A stretch of DNA of 16,786 bases from Clostridia bacterium (GCA_900764105.1 CAAFMS010000020.1:1-16786); one strand, 5' to 3'; shown: positions 1-6,761, counted from the stretch's first letter. Translations and numbers: made by a program. Notes: generated by a model from the sequence alone, not told the origin.

Positions 1-15
1 CCGTTGATTGTAATC

Positions 16-198
16 TCATAGTGATTCTCCTTTTGAGTTACAACCCGCAGACGAGTCTGTTATTTGAGAATTGCGGTTAAGCAATAATCTCCGTGTGATG
101 TCGAGTGGCGTTTTCGTTGCGCCGGTTCTTTCTTTGGCAATTACCGTATAAACGGTATTACCGACTACAATGGTTTCAGTTCTTTGTTGTGATTTCAC
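16..198 (-). CDS. TnpW-like small transposon-encoded protein
   Basis: The product has 60 residues and is read from a GTG codon. Its first half has the look of the small TnpW-type proteins of clostridial mobilisable transposons: a polar start, then a hydrophobic strand with the pattern VVGNTVYTV (residues 11-19), then a Lys/Thr/Arg-rich stretch. The role of TnpW is not established; the family is recognised by its position beside mobilisation genes. It is the last gene of the module in the window, downstream of the relaxase. The start is uncertain: the ribosome binding site AGAGGTG overlaps the GTG itself, so translation may depend on coupling with the small ORF at 176-292, which ends inside this gene. 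The family call rests on memory of short motifs and not on an alignment. Confidence 0.5.
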   Translation of the reverse strand: MKSQQRTETIVVGNTVYTVIAKERTGATKTPLDITRRLLLNRNSQITDSSAGCNSKGESL

Positions 199-292
199 CT
201 CTTAAAATTTTAATTGCTACGACATAGTGTGTTCCTTCCGTCGAACGGCTACAATGTTCTCTTGCCTTATGACTATAATGTTCTTTCATCAT
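176..292 (-). CDS. possible 38-residue ORF overlapping the TnpW-like start
   Basis: A short open frame begins at tandem ATGs (292-290 and 289-287) and ends at a TGA inside the TnpW-like gene, overlapping it by 23 nt. The product is basic and His/Tyr/Cys-containing, with two imperfect repeats, KEHYSHKA and REHCSRST. An AAGGAGG lies upstream, but 13 nt from the first ATG, which is too far for efficient initiation. It may be a leader ORF that couples translation into the next gene, or chance. I do not recognise the product. Confidence 0.25.
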   Translation of the reverse strand: MMKEHYSHKAREHCSRSTEGTHYVVAIKILRGEITTKN

Positions 293-336
293 TTATAGCG
301 TTCATCCTCCTTATATATTTTTTAGAAAAATAGGAG

Positions 337-361
337 CAACACACTCTGTTCGAGTGTGTTG
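337..361 (-). terminator. hairpin terminator after relaxase gene
   Basis: Perfect 10-bp arms (337-346 and 352-361) enclose a 5-nt loop about 50 nt past the relaxase stop codon. On the minus strand the stem is followed within 8 nt by TTTTT. It probably limits transcription from the relaxase into the small ORFs downstream. Confidence 0.55.
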
Positions 362-410
362 TATCCTACCGTATTTTCTTGCAAAAAGCAAGCGTTTTGA
401 GATATATTTT

Positions 411-1523
411 TTAGTATTTGAAATTGCCGCCCGTTTTGGTTTTCGGGCGAAGTTTTTCCGTTTGTCTTTGCTCGGCAACTTTACGAGCTTGTTTGAGTGC
501 GTCGGGCGCATACTCGCTTATAAACTTGACATAATCTTTGTATTGTTCAAGTTCGGGGAATTGCTTTTGAAGTTTTTGCAACTGATTAAACAAATCGTCA
601 TTGTCTTTGATACTGATTTGATGTTCTTTTTCGAGTTGCCGATATGCAAGAATAAGCCCCGTAATTTGCTTTTCGAGTCCGCTTTTGAAGAACGGCTTTT
701 TGCCGCTCATAGCGTCGTCGAACGCTTGTCTGTAACCCTGCAATTCTTCTTGCAGAGTCTGTCGTTTCTTTTCGAGTTCCTGCATTTCCCATTGATATTT
801 TGTGGTATGCTTTTTATTGCTTCCGACTTCGCCTCTGTCCAATCCGTAGCGACAGCCGACCATATCGTGAAAATCGTCCTGTAAACTCCCGTAGGATAGT
901 TGTGCGCCGCGTTCTTCCCAAAAGTCCGAAGAACAGATTTTCGGCTTGTCCAACTTTACATATTCGCAGATACCTTTTCCGTTGAAATCCTTTGTCTGTA
1001 TGGGCGAGCCTTTACTGTTCCGTAGAACCTTTCCGTCCTTATCTTTGGCATAGACTTTCTTTTTGCCTTTATTGACTACGGGGATATAGTAGAGTTGCAA
1101 ATGCGGCGTTGTTTCGTCTAAATGCACAACCGCAGAAATAATGTTTGCATCCGTTCCCCGATAACCGATTTCCCGTAGTGCGAAACGGTAACAATCATCA
1201 AAAAAATTTGCGAGATTAGGCGGTAAAGATTGACCTTTGACGTACCCGTTCTTCACGAAAAATTCTCTGTCCGATGTGATTATCATACCCTCGAATGCCA
1301 CAGACTTTTTAGTTTCCTTAAAGGTAGCGTTCAAAGATTTTACGATACTTTTCCATTGCGCCGTGAAACCGCCGTGCGAATGTTTATAATAGCGATTGAG
1401 CGTTGTGCGTTTGTCGTCTATATCTTCGTTGCGGTGATGTGCGCTTGTCCGTTCGCTTTCGCTGCCGATTTTACCGAGCGACGTTCTTGTAAACTTTTCT
1501 ATCCGAACTACTTGACTACTGAT
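411..1523 (-). CDS. MobV/Pre-family relaxase, no conventional start codon
   Basis: This is a plasmid-mobilisation relaxase of the Mob_Pre (MobV) family, like TnpZ of Tn4451, which nicks one strand at oriT to start transfer. The metal-binding motif HLDETTPHLQ falls at residues 134-143. The N-terminal family signature (HHRN at 29-32, DIDDKRTTLN at 34-43) is present, so the catalytic domain is complete. Residues after about 230 are charged and predicted coiled coil, as usual for MobV. The frame opens after a TAA at 1536-1538. A perfect AGGAGG sits 7 nt upstream of an ATC at 1523-1521, where relatives would carry ATG. The first ordinary start in frame is a TTG at 1334, which would remove 63 residues including the N-terminal motif. 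I give the full-length frame. It is either translated weakly from ATC or silenced by loss of its ATG. The predicted oriT lies immediately upstream. Confidence 0.8.
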   Translation of the reverse strand: MSSQVVRIEKFTRTSLGKIGSESERTSAHHRNEDIDDKRTTLNRYYKHSHGGFTAQWKSIVKSLNATFKETKKSVAFEGMIITSDREFFVKNGYVKGQSLPPNLANFFDDCYRFALREIGYRGTDANIISAVVHLDETTPHLQLYYIPVVNKGKKKVYAKDKDGKVLRNSKGSPIQTKDFNGKGICEYVKLDKPKICSSDFWEERGAQLSYGSLQDDFHDMVGCRYGLDRGEVGSNKKHTTKYQWEMQELEKKRQTLQEELQGYRQAFDDAMSGKKPFFKSGLEKQITGLILAYRQLEKEHQISIKDNDDLFNQLQKLQKQFPELEQYKDYVKFISEYAPDALKQARKVAEQRQTEKLRPKTKTGGNFKY

Positions 1524-1657
1524 AAATTTTCCTCCTTAACAGTTTGATTGTGGGTTGAACGGTGGATATGGCTATATCCATATCTCACTAGGCTACAAAG
1601 TAGCCAGTTCGCCCTTGCAGGGGGCTTTTTCCACCGAACATAACTTTTGTTCGCCGT
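1508..1657 (-). CDS. possible 49-residue ORF spanning oriT, ACG start
   Basis: GGAGG followed after 5 nt by ACG opens a 49-residue frame that runs through the predicted oriT and ends 16 nt inside the relaxase gene. The product starts TANKSYVRWKKPP and has no recognisable domain. Changing ACG to ATG would give a textbook initiation site, as with the relaxase. It could be a leader peptide coupled to relaxase translation, or merely an open frame kept by the conserved oriT bases. A TTG further upstream (1693) could also start the frame but has no ribosome binding site. Confidence 0.22.
   Translation of the reverse strand, partial: TANKSYVRWKKPPARANWLLCSLVRYGYSHIHRSTHNQTVKEENLSVVK
1563..1630 (-). 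other. predicted origin of transfer (oriT)
   Basis: On the minus strand a 6-bp stem GGCTAC-TTT-GTAGCC (1591-1605) is followed directly by TAGTGAG (1584-1590), then by an overlapping palindrome GATATGG-6-CCATATC (1565-1584). A stem-loop followed by TAGTGNG is the layout of the MobV/pMV158-family nick site, where cleavage follows the last G. A GCCC/GGGC hairpin (1611-1625) lies just outside. The position, upstream of and pointing into the relaxase gene, is the usual one. The nick would fall between 1584 and 1583. The family pattern is known; its use here is inferred. Confidence 0.6.
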
Positions 1658-1690
1658 AATCACCTCCGTAAAATGAATTTGAGAGTAAAA

Positions 1691-1718
1691 CAAAATCGGC
1701 TCTCTGTACGAAAGCCGA
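1691..1718 (-). terminator. terminator between the HTH gene and oriT
   Basis: On the minus strand TCGGCTTTC and GAGAGCCGA form a 9-bp stem with one G-T pair and a 5-nt loop (1696-1718), followed by TTTTGTTTT. It would end transcripts of the 379-residue gene upstream, so the relaxase is probably transcribed separately or by read-through. Confidence 0.65.
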
Positions 1719-1864
1719 CCTTAAAAGGACTTGTTCAATCCGATATTAAGTTTTTGTTTTAACCATCTGTTCGACGGTGCGAGAAAACGCCTCTCACTAT
1801 ATATGCAATGGGAATACCGATTCTATGCGCGATTTTGAAAATTTCTTAAAAAATTTTTTGTCGG
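1719..1864. other. non-coding stretch 3' of the HTH gene
   Basis: No supportable gene. It is AT-rich near 1840-1860 and contains a second TAGTGAG on the minus strand (1793-1799), which lacks the adjacent stem-loop seen at the predicted oriT. A six-codon frame (MVKTKT, then stop) precedes the terminator and is too short to call. Confidence 0.4.
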
Positions 1865-3004
1865 CTATTCGGATTTGTCTTTAATACGTTTTGCCAACTC
1901 TTTTCGTTGTCGTATTAAAAGAGCGATTTCTTTTTTCATTTGCTCTTTAACGTGGACGTCTTTCGTCTTTGCTACAAACCGTTTGGCATACGCCAACACA
2001 TAGCCGCGCCGCCTGTATTCGTACTTGTCGTGTAGTAATTCTATGTACTGCGTAACGGATATTTCGCGCCGTTTTGCGAGCTTCTCGATTTGTGTTTCCA
2101 TACCGTTAAACTTATCGTTTTTCGGTTCTGGAAAGTAAAGATATCGCCGTTCAATTTCCGTCATCATAAGTATATAGAGCCATTGATAAATTGCTTGCTT
2201 ATCCGCAAACCGACGACGGTAAATCTCATGCGCATAAACAGATAATTTTGTTATGTAGTCGTTTATATCTTCGCCCGAATTTTCCTTATGTTGCATAAGA
2301 TAGCGGATGCTGTAACGGGCAAATTCTTTCGGCGTGTAAAACCACTTGAACATAAGCGCAAGCAAATCTTCACCCGCAAGAAGGGTAAAGATGAACAACT
2401 GCATATCTTCATCATTATCCGTTTTGTGATAACGCAAAAACGCTTCCCACGCAACTTCAAACTTCAAATCTTTTTTGGATCGCCCGTCGTCCAAACGGCT
2501 ATGATCCATAAACCGATAAGCCGATTCCAACTTACGGGAAACGGTAGATTGATTTACTCCCAATAGTTCGGATATTTCTACTTGATTAAAGCCTTCTTCG
2601 ATAAGGCAAAACGCTTTGCGTTCCAAAGGGGATAGCTTTTTTAGCGCCGCCCGTTTGTCTATTCTTGCACACCAATCTTCTTCGATATATTTCGTTCTTT
2701 CGTCAACGGCGCACTCCGACCAAAAGTTCAAAACTTCGCCCGTTTCCTTATCCCGTATCTGTGGCGTTTTCATACGCCAATCGGGGTTGGTATAACTGCG
2801 CTCGTCGTTGTATTCTTCCTTATCCGCTTCAAGCAGAGCATAAAACTTTTCTTTCGGCAATTCCATACGGATATACGATTTTCCGTCTAAATAGTAAACC
2901 TTTTTCGGGCGTATATCATACGACGAAAGGCGGCAGTAATACAAATACTTTCCGTCTTTCGTCTGTTTTCTTTTCCAATTTTGTTTATACGCCGTTATAT
3001 CCAT
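1865..3004 (-). CDS. element-borne protein with sigma-70 region-4-like HTH
   Basis: The product has 379 residues. Residues 124-166 form a clear helix-turn-helix of the sigma-70 region-4/LuxR-like kind (LSPLERKAFCLIEEGF, then QVEISELLGVNQSTVSRKL). The first 120 residues are charged, with a FYALLEADKEEYNDERS segment that recalls the small sigma-like proteins of conjugative transposons. The last 200 residues are helical and basic with no motif I recognise; the C-terminus is Lys/Arg-rich. Likely a DNA-binding regulator of the mobile element, possibly a sigma-like factor, though no region 2 is visible. There is no ribosome binding site before ATG 3004; the -10 box lies 6 nt away, so the message should be leaderless. 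A perfect palindrome at 3023-3049 overlaps the promoter and may be the binding site of this protein itself. Confidence 0.6.
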   Translation of the reverse strand: MDITAYKQNWKRKQTKDGKYLYYCRLSSYDIRPKKVYYLDGKSYIRMELPKEKFYALLEADKEEYNDERSYTNPDWRMKTPQIRDKETGEVLNFWSECAVDERTKYIEEDWCARIDKRAALKKLSPLERKAFCLIEEGFNQVEISELLGVNQSTVSRKLESAYRFMDHSRLDDGRSKKDLKFEVAWEAFLRYHKTDNDEDMQLFIFTLLAGEDLLALMFKWFYTPKEFARYSIRYLMQHKENSGEDINDYITKLSVYAHEIYRRRFADKQAIYQWLYILMMTEIERRYLYFPEPKNDKFNGMETQIEKLAKRREISVTQYIELLHDKYEYRRRGYVLAYAKRFVAKTKDVHVKEQMKKEIALLIRQRKELAKRIKDKSE

Positions 3005-3010
3005 ACTAAC

Positions 3011-3032
3011 ATTATATCACACTATTGTTGAC
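3011..3032 (-). promoter_or_regulatory. leaderless promoter of the HTH gene
   Basis: A perfect TATAAT (3011-3016, minus strand) ends 6 nt before the ATG at 3004-3002, which places the expected +1 at the A of the start codon. A TTGACA (3027-3032) lies inside the palindrome upstream, but 22 nt from TATAAT is a poor spacing; at 17 nt the -10 would be the weaker TGTGAT. Either choice leaves almost no leader. Confidence 0.5.
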
Positions 3033-3049
3033 AATGCTTGTCAACAATA
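3023..3049. promoter_or_regulatory. 12-bp perfect palindrome, putative operator
   Basis: TATTGTTGACAA and its exact reverse complement TTGTCAACAATA are separated by TGC. It sits 6 nt past the stop of the ABC permease gene and covers the -35 region of the HTH gene. No T-tract follows on the minus strand, so it is more likely a repressor site than a terminator. Confidence 0.6.
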
Positions 3050-3054
3050 AAAAA

Positions 3055-3837
3055 TTACACAATATTTGTCTTTTTCAAAATAAGGTTGCTTACTGCGCCC
3101 AAACCGAAGCTGAACGCAATACCGCCAACAAGGCAGAAAGCAAAGTGATAGGTTGCCGTAAGCGGCGTCATCATAGGTATCATCATAAATAAAAGCATAC
3201 CCACGCCGAGAGAAAGAATTATCGAGAGCCAAGTTCTCTGTTTCGCAACCGTCGCAAAAGTAAGAAAGATAGGCACGAATACCGCCACAAGGAACAGTTT
3301 TGCAAGCAAGCACGCAAAGACGTTTCCGCCGTTAAAACCAACCATTTCAAAAGAAAGTCCTGCAATTCCGCCGCCGATGAGCATACCGACAAAGTACGCA
3401 AGTATCATACACATTCCCGCAATAATTCCCGTAACGATTTTAGAGATAACGTAGTCGTTCTTTTTTGCGCGGTTTGTAAAAAGATTTTTTGCATAGCCGC
3501 TTCTAAATTCCGATGCAGTAAATAAGCAAACAAATACACCTATTGCAAAATACACCATATTCATATTACACATCGAAGTCAAGTCCATACTCATTCCGCC
3601 GCTTGCACCGGGCAGAGCCGACATTGCTTGCCATACGTTCGTAAACATTTCGGTGGTTTCTGTGCCTTCTGCTGCGCCGCCCGTCATAGTTGTCATCACT
3701 AAAATAAGGATAGGCAAAGCAAAACTTATGCCGAGCATTATGTAGAACAAAGGTGTTGTGAACATTCTCTTAAAGTCCACTTTTAGCATTGTTTTAATGC
3801 GTCCCGAAAAAGTTTGTTTTTCAAATACTCTTTCCAT
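3055..3837 (-). CDS. ABC-2 type permease, lantibiotic-immunity type (pair 1)
   Basis: This 260-residue integral membrane protein has about six hydrophobic segments (near 29-51, 92-109, 132-158, 172-197, 203-223 and 231-254). Between the second and third is EFRSGYAKNLFTNRAKKNDY, the cytoplasmic coupling segment typical of BcrB/LanE-type permeases. It should form the channel of an exporter with the ATPase encoded 1 nt upstream; its ribosome binding site AAGGAGG lies inside that gene. The other permease in the operon is a paralogue with the same segment (DYKSGYVKQLFTTHSKKQDY), so the pair arose by duplication. These transporters usually protect the cell membrane from peptide antibiotics; the substrate cannot be read from the sequence. 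This is the last gene of the four-gene operon, and no T-tract terminator follows it. Confidence 0.82.
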   Translation of the reverse strand: MERVFEKQTFSGRIKTMLKVDFKRMFTTPLFYIMLGISFALPILILVMTTMTGGAAEGTETTEMFTNVWQAMSALPGASGGMSMDLTSMCNMNMVYFAIGVFVCLFTASEFRSGYAKNLFTNRAKKNDYVISKIVTGIIAGMCMILAYFVGMLIGGGIAGLSFEMVGFNGGNVFACLLAKLFLVAVFVPIFLTFATVAKQRTWLSIILSLGVGMLLFMMIPMMTPLTATYHFAFCLVGGIAFSFGLGAVSNLILKKTNIV

Positions 3838-3838
3838 T

Positions 3839-4756
3839 TTACTTTACCTCCTTGCCGTGCATCAGATTGATATAGTATTCTTCAAGACTAATTTTTGTCG
3901 TTTTGATTTCGCTTACGGTAATACCGTCATCGTGCAAAAGCGTAACAATATCTTCGGGACATTCCGCATCATAAACACGGATTGCGCCGTTTTCGTCTGT
4001 TTCTACTCGCGAATATTTCCTCATCAGAATGGCTTTTGCTATTTCCTGCTTGCCCGTCTTTATTTCTACGAATGTAGGGCACTCGTTTTCAAGTTGTTCT
4101 GCGGTCATTTCTTTAATCATTTTGCCGCTTTTGATAATTCCGTAATGCGTGGCGACCTTTTCAAGTTCGCCGAGTATATGAGAAGATACGACTACCGTGC
4201 AGCCGTTCTTTGTAACGTCCTGTAAAATCTCACGCATAATTCGCATACCGTCTGCGTCAAGTCCGTTGATCGGTTCGTCGAGAATGAGAAGTTGCGGATT
4301 TCCGAGCAAAGCCATTGCAATACCTATACGCTGTTTCATGCCGAGCGAACAGTTTTTGAATTTGTTGGACGCCGAGCCTTCCATGTGAACGAGCGTAAGA
4401 ACGCGCCGTATTTCATCGTGCGGTTTTTTAAGTCCGAGATTGTTTGCGTGCAATAACAGATTATTGTAAACGCTCATATTAGGGAAACAACCGGGCATTT
4501 CGATTATGCAACCGACCTTTGCGCGAACGTCGGCGTCCGTATAATCTCTGCCGTATAATTTTATCGTTCCTCCGTTCGGTACGAGAAGTCCGCAAATCAT
4601 TTTTTCCGTAGTGGATTTGCCCGATCCGTTCTCGCCGATAAAGCCGTAGATCGCGCCTTCGGGAACGGTCATAGTCAAATCGTTGACGGCAATCTTTTCG
4701 CCGCTTGAAAGCGACTTAAACCGTTTTGTCAAATTTCTTATTTCTATTGCATTCAT
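3839..4756 (-). CDS. ABC transporter ATPase, BcrA/LanF type (pair 1)
   Basis: The 305-residue ATPase has all the nucleotide-binding motifs: Walker A GENGSGKST (41-49), signature SLGMKQR (137-143), Walker B LLILDEP (156-162) and switch histidine H193. The Q-loop position reads CIIEMPGCFP with E86 in place of glutamine. This E-loop is reported for lantibiotic-immunity ATPases such as NukF. The last 80 residues form the C-terminal domain seen in this branch. It would power the 260-residue permease downstream, 1 nt away. It closely matches the second ATPase throughout, beginning with the same MNAIEI(R/K)NLTK start. Start ATG 4756 has AAGGAGG 9 nt upstream, 14 nt past the stop of permease 2. Confidence 0.88.
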   Translation of the reverse strand: MNAIEIRNLTKRFKSLSSGEKIAVNDLTMTVPEGAIYGFIGENGSGKSTTEKMICGLLVPNGGTIKLYGRDYTDADVRAKVGCIIEMPGCFPNMSVYNNLLLHANNLGLKKPHDEIRRVLTLVHMEGSASNKFKNCSLGMKQRIGIAMALLGNPQLLILDEPINGLDADGMRIMREILQDVTKNGCTVVVSSHILGELEKVATHYGIIKSGKMIKEMTAEQLENECPTFVEIKTGKQEIAKAILMRKYSRVETDENGAIRVYDAECPEDIVTLLHDDGITVSEIKTTKISLEEYYINLMHGKEVK

Positions 4757-4770
4757 TGGTTCAGTCCTCC

Positions 4771-5562
4771 TTAATACACGTCGCTCTTATTGAGAATGAG
4801 TGTTCCGACAGCATTGTATATTACCGCCCACACAAACGAACAAGCCAGACACACGAACAGCGTTCCGATATTCGCCGAAAGGCATGCGTAAACCGACGAG
4901 CCGTAAAGGAAAATATTGAGTACGGGCGAATTGCCTACAACTGCTGCCGCCCCGATAATGATAATACCTGTACCAAGCGCAAACGATGCCGCTATCGAGA
5001 TTCCGAAGAATTTACGCAAGATAATATTCAAGAAAGCGTACAGGCTTGCCCAACCCAAACTCATTATCATTTTGCCAAGTATTGCGATTATAAGCGAGCC
5101 GGCGTTTACTTCAAAAGACAATCCCGAACCTGCGCCTGCGATTACACCGCCGATCAGGTATGTAATGCACATACACGCCATAGAGAATGCGCCTACGAGC
5201 GATTTGGAAATAATGTAGTCTTGCTTTTTGGAGTGCGTAGTAAAAAGTTGTTTGACATAACCGCTCTTATAGTCGTGTCCGATGAATATGGAAATCATTA
5301 TGCCACCGAAAATAAATACCATATTCATATTCGCGTATTCACCAATATCGTTTACAACGTACAAAGGGCTGTCTGCGGCAATGATATTCCAAGCGTTGTC
5401 CGAAAATCCGCCGCCCATTGAAACGAGTGCAGGAATCAGCGCAGCAATCGCAAGAAAAATATAAAACATAGGGGTATGGAACAAGCGATAAAAATCCACC
5501 GACAGCATACCCTTTAAACGTTTGAATATGCTCGGCTTTTCAAAGGTCAAAGTATTTTCCAT
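4771..5562 (-). CDS. ABC-2 type permease, lantibiotic-immunity type (pair 2)
   Basis: This 263-residue membrane protein is paralogous to the permease at 3055-3837, with hydrophobic segments near 31-49, 78-96, 122-144, 155-180, 187-208 and 233-256 and the shared coupling segment at 97-116. The N-termini also match in pattern (a basic stretch, then VDFYRLFHTPMFY here and VDFKRMFTTPLFY there). It begins 1 nt after the stop of its ATPase, which implies tight translational coupling. In lantibiotic systems one ATPase often serves two permeases (LanFEG); here each permease has its own ATPase, so the operon may encode two exporters or one heteromeric complex. Confidence 0.82.
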   Translation of the reverse strand: MENTLTFEKPSIFKRLKGMLSVDFYRLFHTPMFYIFLAIAALIPALVSMGGGFSDNAWNIIAADSPLYVVNDIGEYANMNMVFIFGGIMISIFIGHDYKSGYVKQLFTTHSKKQDYIISKSLVGAFSMACMCITYLIGGVIAGAGSGLSFEVNAGSLIIAILGKMIMSLGWASLYAFLNIILRKFFGISIAASFALGTGIIIIGAAAVVGNSPVLNIFLYGSSVYACLSANIGTLFVCLACSFVWAVIYNAVGTLILNKSDVY

Positions 5563-5563
5563 T

Positions 5564-6466
5564 TTATACAGCCTCCTTTTTGCTCATCAGTTCGATATAG
5601 TATTCTTCAAGCCCGATTTTATTTTTGATTATCTCTTTTACGACGTGTCCGCATTTCATAAGGTACTCAACGATTTCTTCGGTATCGTTTATATCGTAAA
5701 CACGGATATAATTTTCTTCAAGCCGCACATCTGCATATTTTTGTTTTAACTTTTTCATCGCTCCGCCCATATCGTTTGTTTTGAGCGAAACAAAAACCTG
5801 TGCGCGGCTATCCATATTTTTCGCCGTAAGCTCCTGAACAAGTTTCCCCTGACGAATAATGCCGTAGTGCGTTGCTATTTTTTCGAGTTCTCCGAGTATG
5901 TGCGATGAAATCAAAACGGTAACGCCTTCGTTCTTTGTTATGTCCAAAAGTATTTCGCGCATCAGAGCGCAACCGTCGGCGTCGAGCCCGTTGATCGGCT
6001 CGTCCAAGATTAAAAGAGCGGGATTGCCGAGCAGCGCGATTGCTATGCCGATACGCTGTTTCATACCGAGCGAACAGTTCTTAAATCTTAATTTTGTGTG
6101 TTCTTCCATTCTGACGATTTTCAAGCACCTGTCGATTTCTTCTTTGGGGTTTTGAAGATTGAGATTTAAGGCTTGCATCATCATATTCGTATAAACGGAA
6201 CAGTTGGGAAAACACCCCGCATTTTCGATCAATGAGCCTACTCTTTGGCGGACACCCGCATCGCGATAGTCCTTGCCGAAAAGTTTTATCGTGCCGCTGT
6301 CGGGAACGAGATGCCCGCAAATGAGTTTTTCCGTCGTCGATTTGCCGGAACCGTTTTCACCGATAAAACCATATATCGCACCTACGGGAACGGTAATAGA
6401 CAGATCGTTTACTGCTTTTAATCCCCGGAAGGATTTCGTAAGATTTTTTATTTCTATTGCATTCAC
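5564..6466 (-). CDS. ABC transporter ATPase, BcrA/LanF type (pair 2)
   Basis: This 300-residue ATPase is first in the four-gene operon. Walker A is at 36-44, signature SLGMKQR at 132-138, Walker B LLILDEP at 151-157 and switch H189. The Q-loop position is again glutamate (SLIENAGCFP, E81). The start is GTG 6466, set by GGAGG 7 nt upstream; the in-sequence ATG just downstream is out of frame. It lacks a short insert near residue 17 found in its paralogue (KSLSSGEKIAV there, KSFRGLKAV here). The operon is driven from the response-regulator-type promoter at 6497-6550, which ties it to the two-component system 5 kb upstream. Likely role: energising export or displacement of a membrane-active peptide. 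Confidence 0.88.
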   Translation of the reverse strand: MNAIEIKNLTKSFRGLKAVNDLSITVPVGAIYGFIGENGSGKSTTEKLICGHLVPDSGTIKLFGKDYRDAGVRQRVGSLIENAGCFPNCSVYTNMMMQALNLNLQNPKEEIDRCLKIVRMEEHTKLRFKNCSLGMKQRIGIAIALLGNPALLILDEPINGLDADGCALMREILLDITKNEGVTVLISSHILGELEKIATHYGIIRQGKLVQELTAKNMDSRAQVFVSLKTNDMGGAMKKLKQKYADVRLEENYIRVYDINDTEEIVEYLMKCGHVVKEIIKNKIGLEEYYIELMSKKEAV

Positions 6467-6496
6467 TTTTTTGCCTCCAATGTATTTTATGGCTAT

Positions 6497-6550
6497 ATTT
6501 TACCTAACGCTTGCAAGGTTTTTATTCGGATTTTGTAAGCATATTGTAAG
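6497..6550 (-). promoter_or_regulatory. regulon promoter 1 (ABC operon)
   Basis: On the minus strand CTTACAA (6544-6550), 4 nt, CTTACAA (6533-6539), 15 nt, CTTGCAA (6511-6517), 8 nt, TAAAAT (6497-6502). The two upstream heptamers repeat every 11 bp, one helical turn, as expected for an OmpR-family dimer. There is no good -35 hexamer, so activation is likely. The same layout recurs at three other promoters in the window. Confidence 0.68.
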
Positions 6551-6571
6551 AGTATAAGAATTTTTGACATG

Positions 6572-6596
6572 AAAAAACGGCTCATCGCCGTTTTTT
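6572..6596. terminator. bidirectional terminator
   Basis: A 10-bp stem (AAAAAACGGC and its complement; 6572-6581 and 6587-6596) with a 5-nt loop is flanked by A and T runs. It ends the unit containing the 120-residue membrane protein and lies 22 bp upstream of the ABC-operon regulatory site. Confidence 0.75.
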
Positions 6597-6601
6597 TGGT
6601 T

Positions 6602-6754
6602 TTATTTCTTTGCTGCTTCTTTCACCGCTTTCTTTGCCGCTCTTTCGGTCAAGATTCTTTCACGCTTCGAAATTTGCTTTCGCTTCGGCGTGAGTTGCGG
6701 CGAGATTACCCTTGTCAACCGCCGCCTGTTCGCGTGTGCTTTCCGCCATATCAT
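6602..6754 (-). pseudogene. small ORF(s), possibly one frameshifted gene
   Basis: Seven nt after the stop of the 120-residue gene, ATG 6754 opens a 50-residue basic frame ending SKRERILTERAAKKAVKEAAKK. A second ATG at 6749, in another frame, gives 29 residues (MAESTREQAAVDKGNLAATH, then AEAKANFEA and TGA at 6660-6662). The N-terminal half of the second frame and the C-terminal half of the first both look protein-like. Together they would make one Ala/Lys/Glu-rich helical protein of about 50 residues if a single frameshift near 6665 were undone. Neither start has a ribosome binding site. It may be a decayed gene or chance. Confidence 0.3.
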
Positions 6755-6761
6755 GGAATAT

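Noticed and set aside
354..884. 176-residue plus-strand frame opposite the relaxase
   Set aside because: Phe-rich shadow of the Lys/Glu-rich coiled-coil part of the relaxase.
1793..1799. Second TAGTGAG as an alternative nick site
   Set aside because: There is no adjacent stem-loop and it lies upstream of a terminator, so a chance match is more likely.
3023..3049. Palindrome as terminator of the ABC operon
   Set aside because: No T-tract follows on the minus strand and the stem is AT-rich; an operator fits better.
4726..5421. 231-residue plus-strand frame opposite the permease
   Set aside because: It is antisense to a well-supported membrane gene, lacks domain features, and has the odd composition of a shadow frame.
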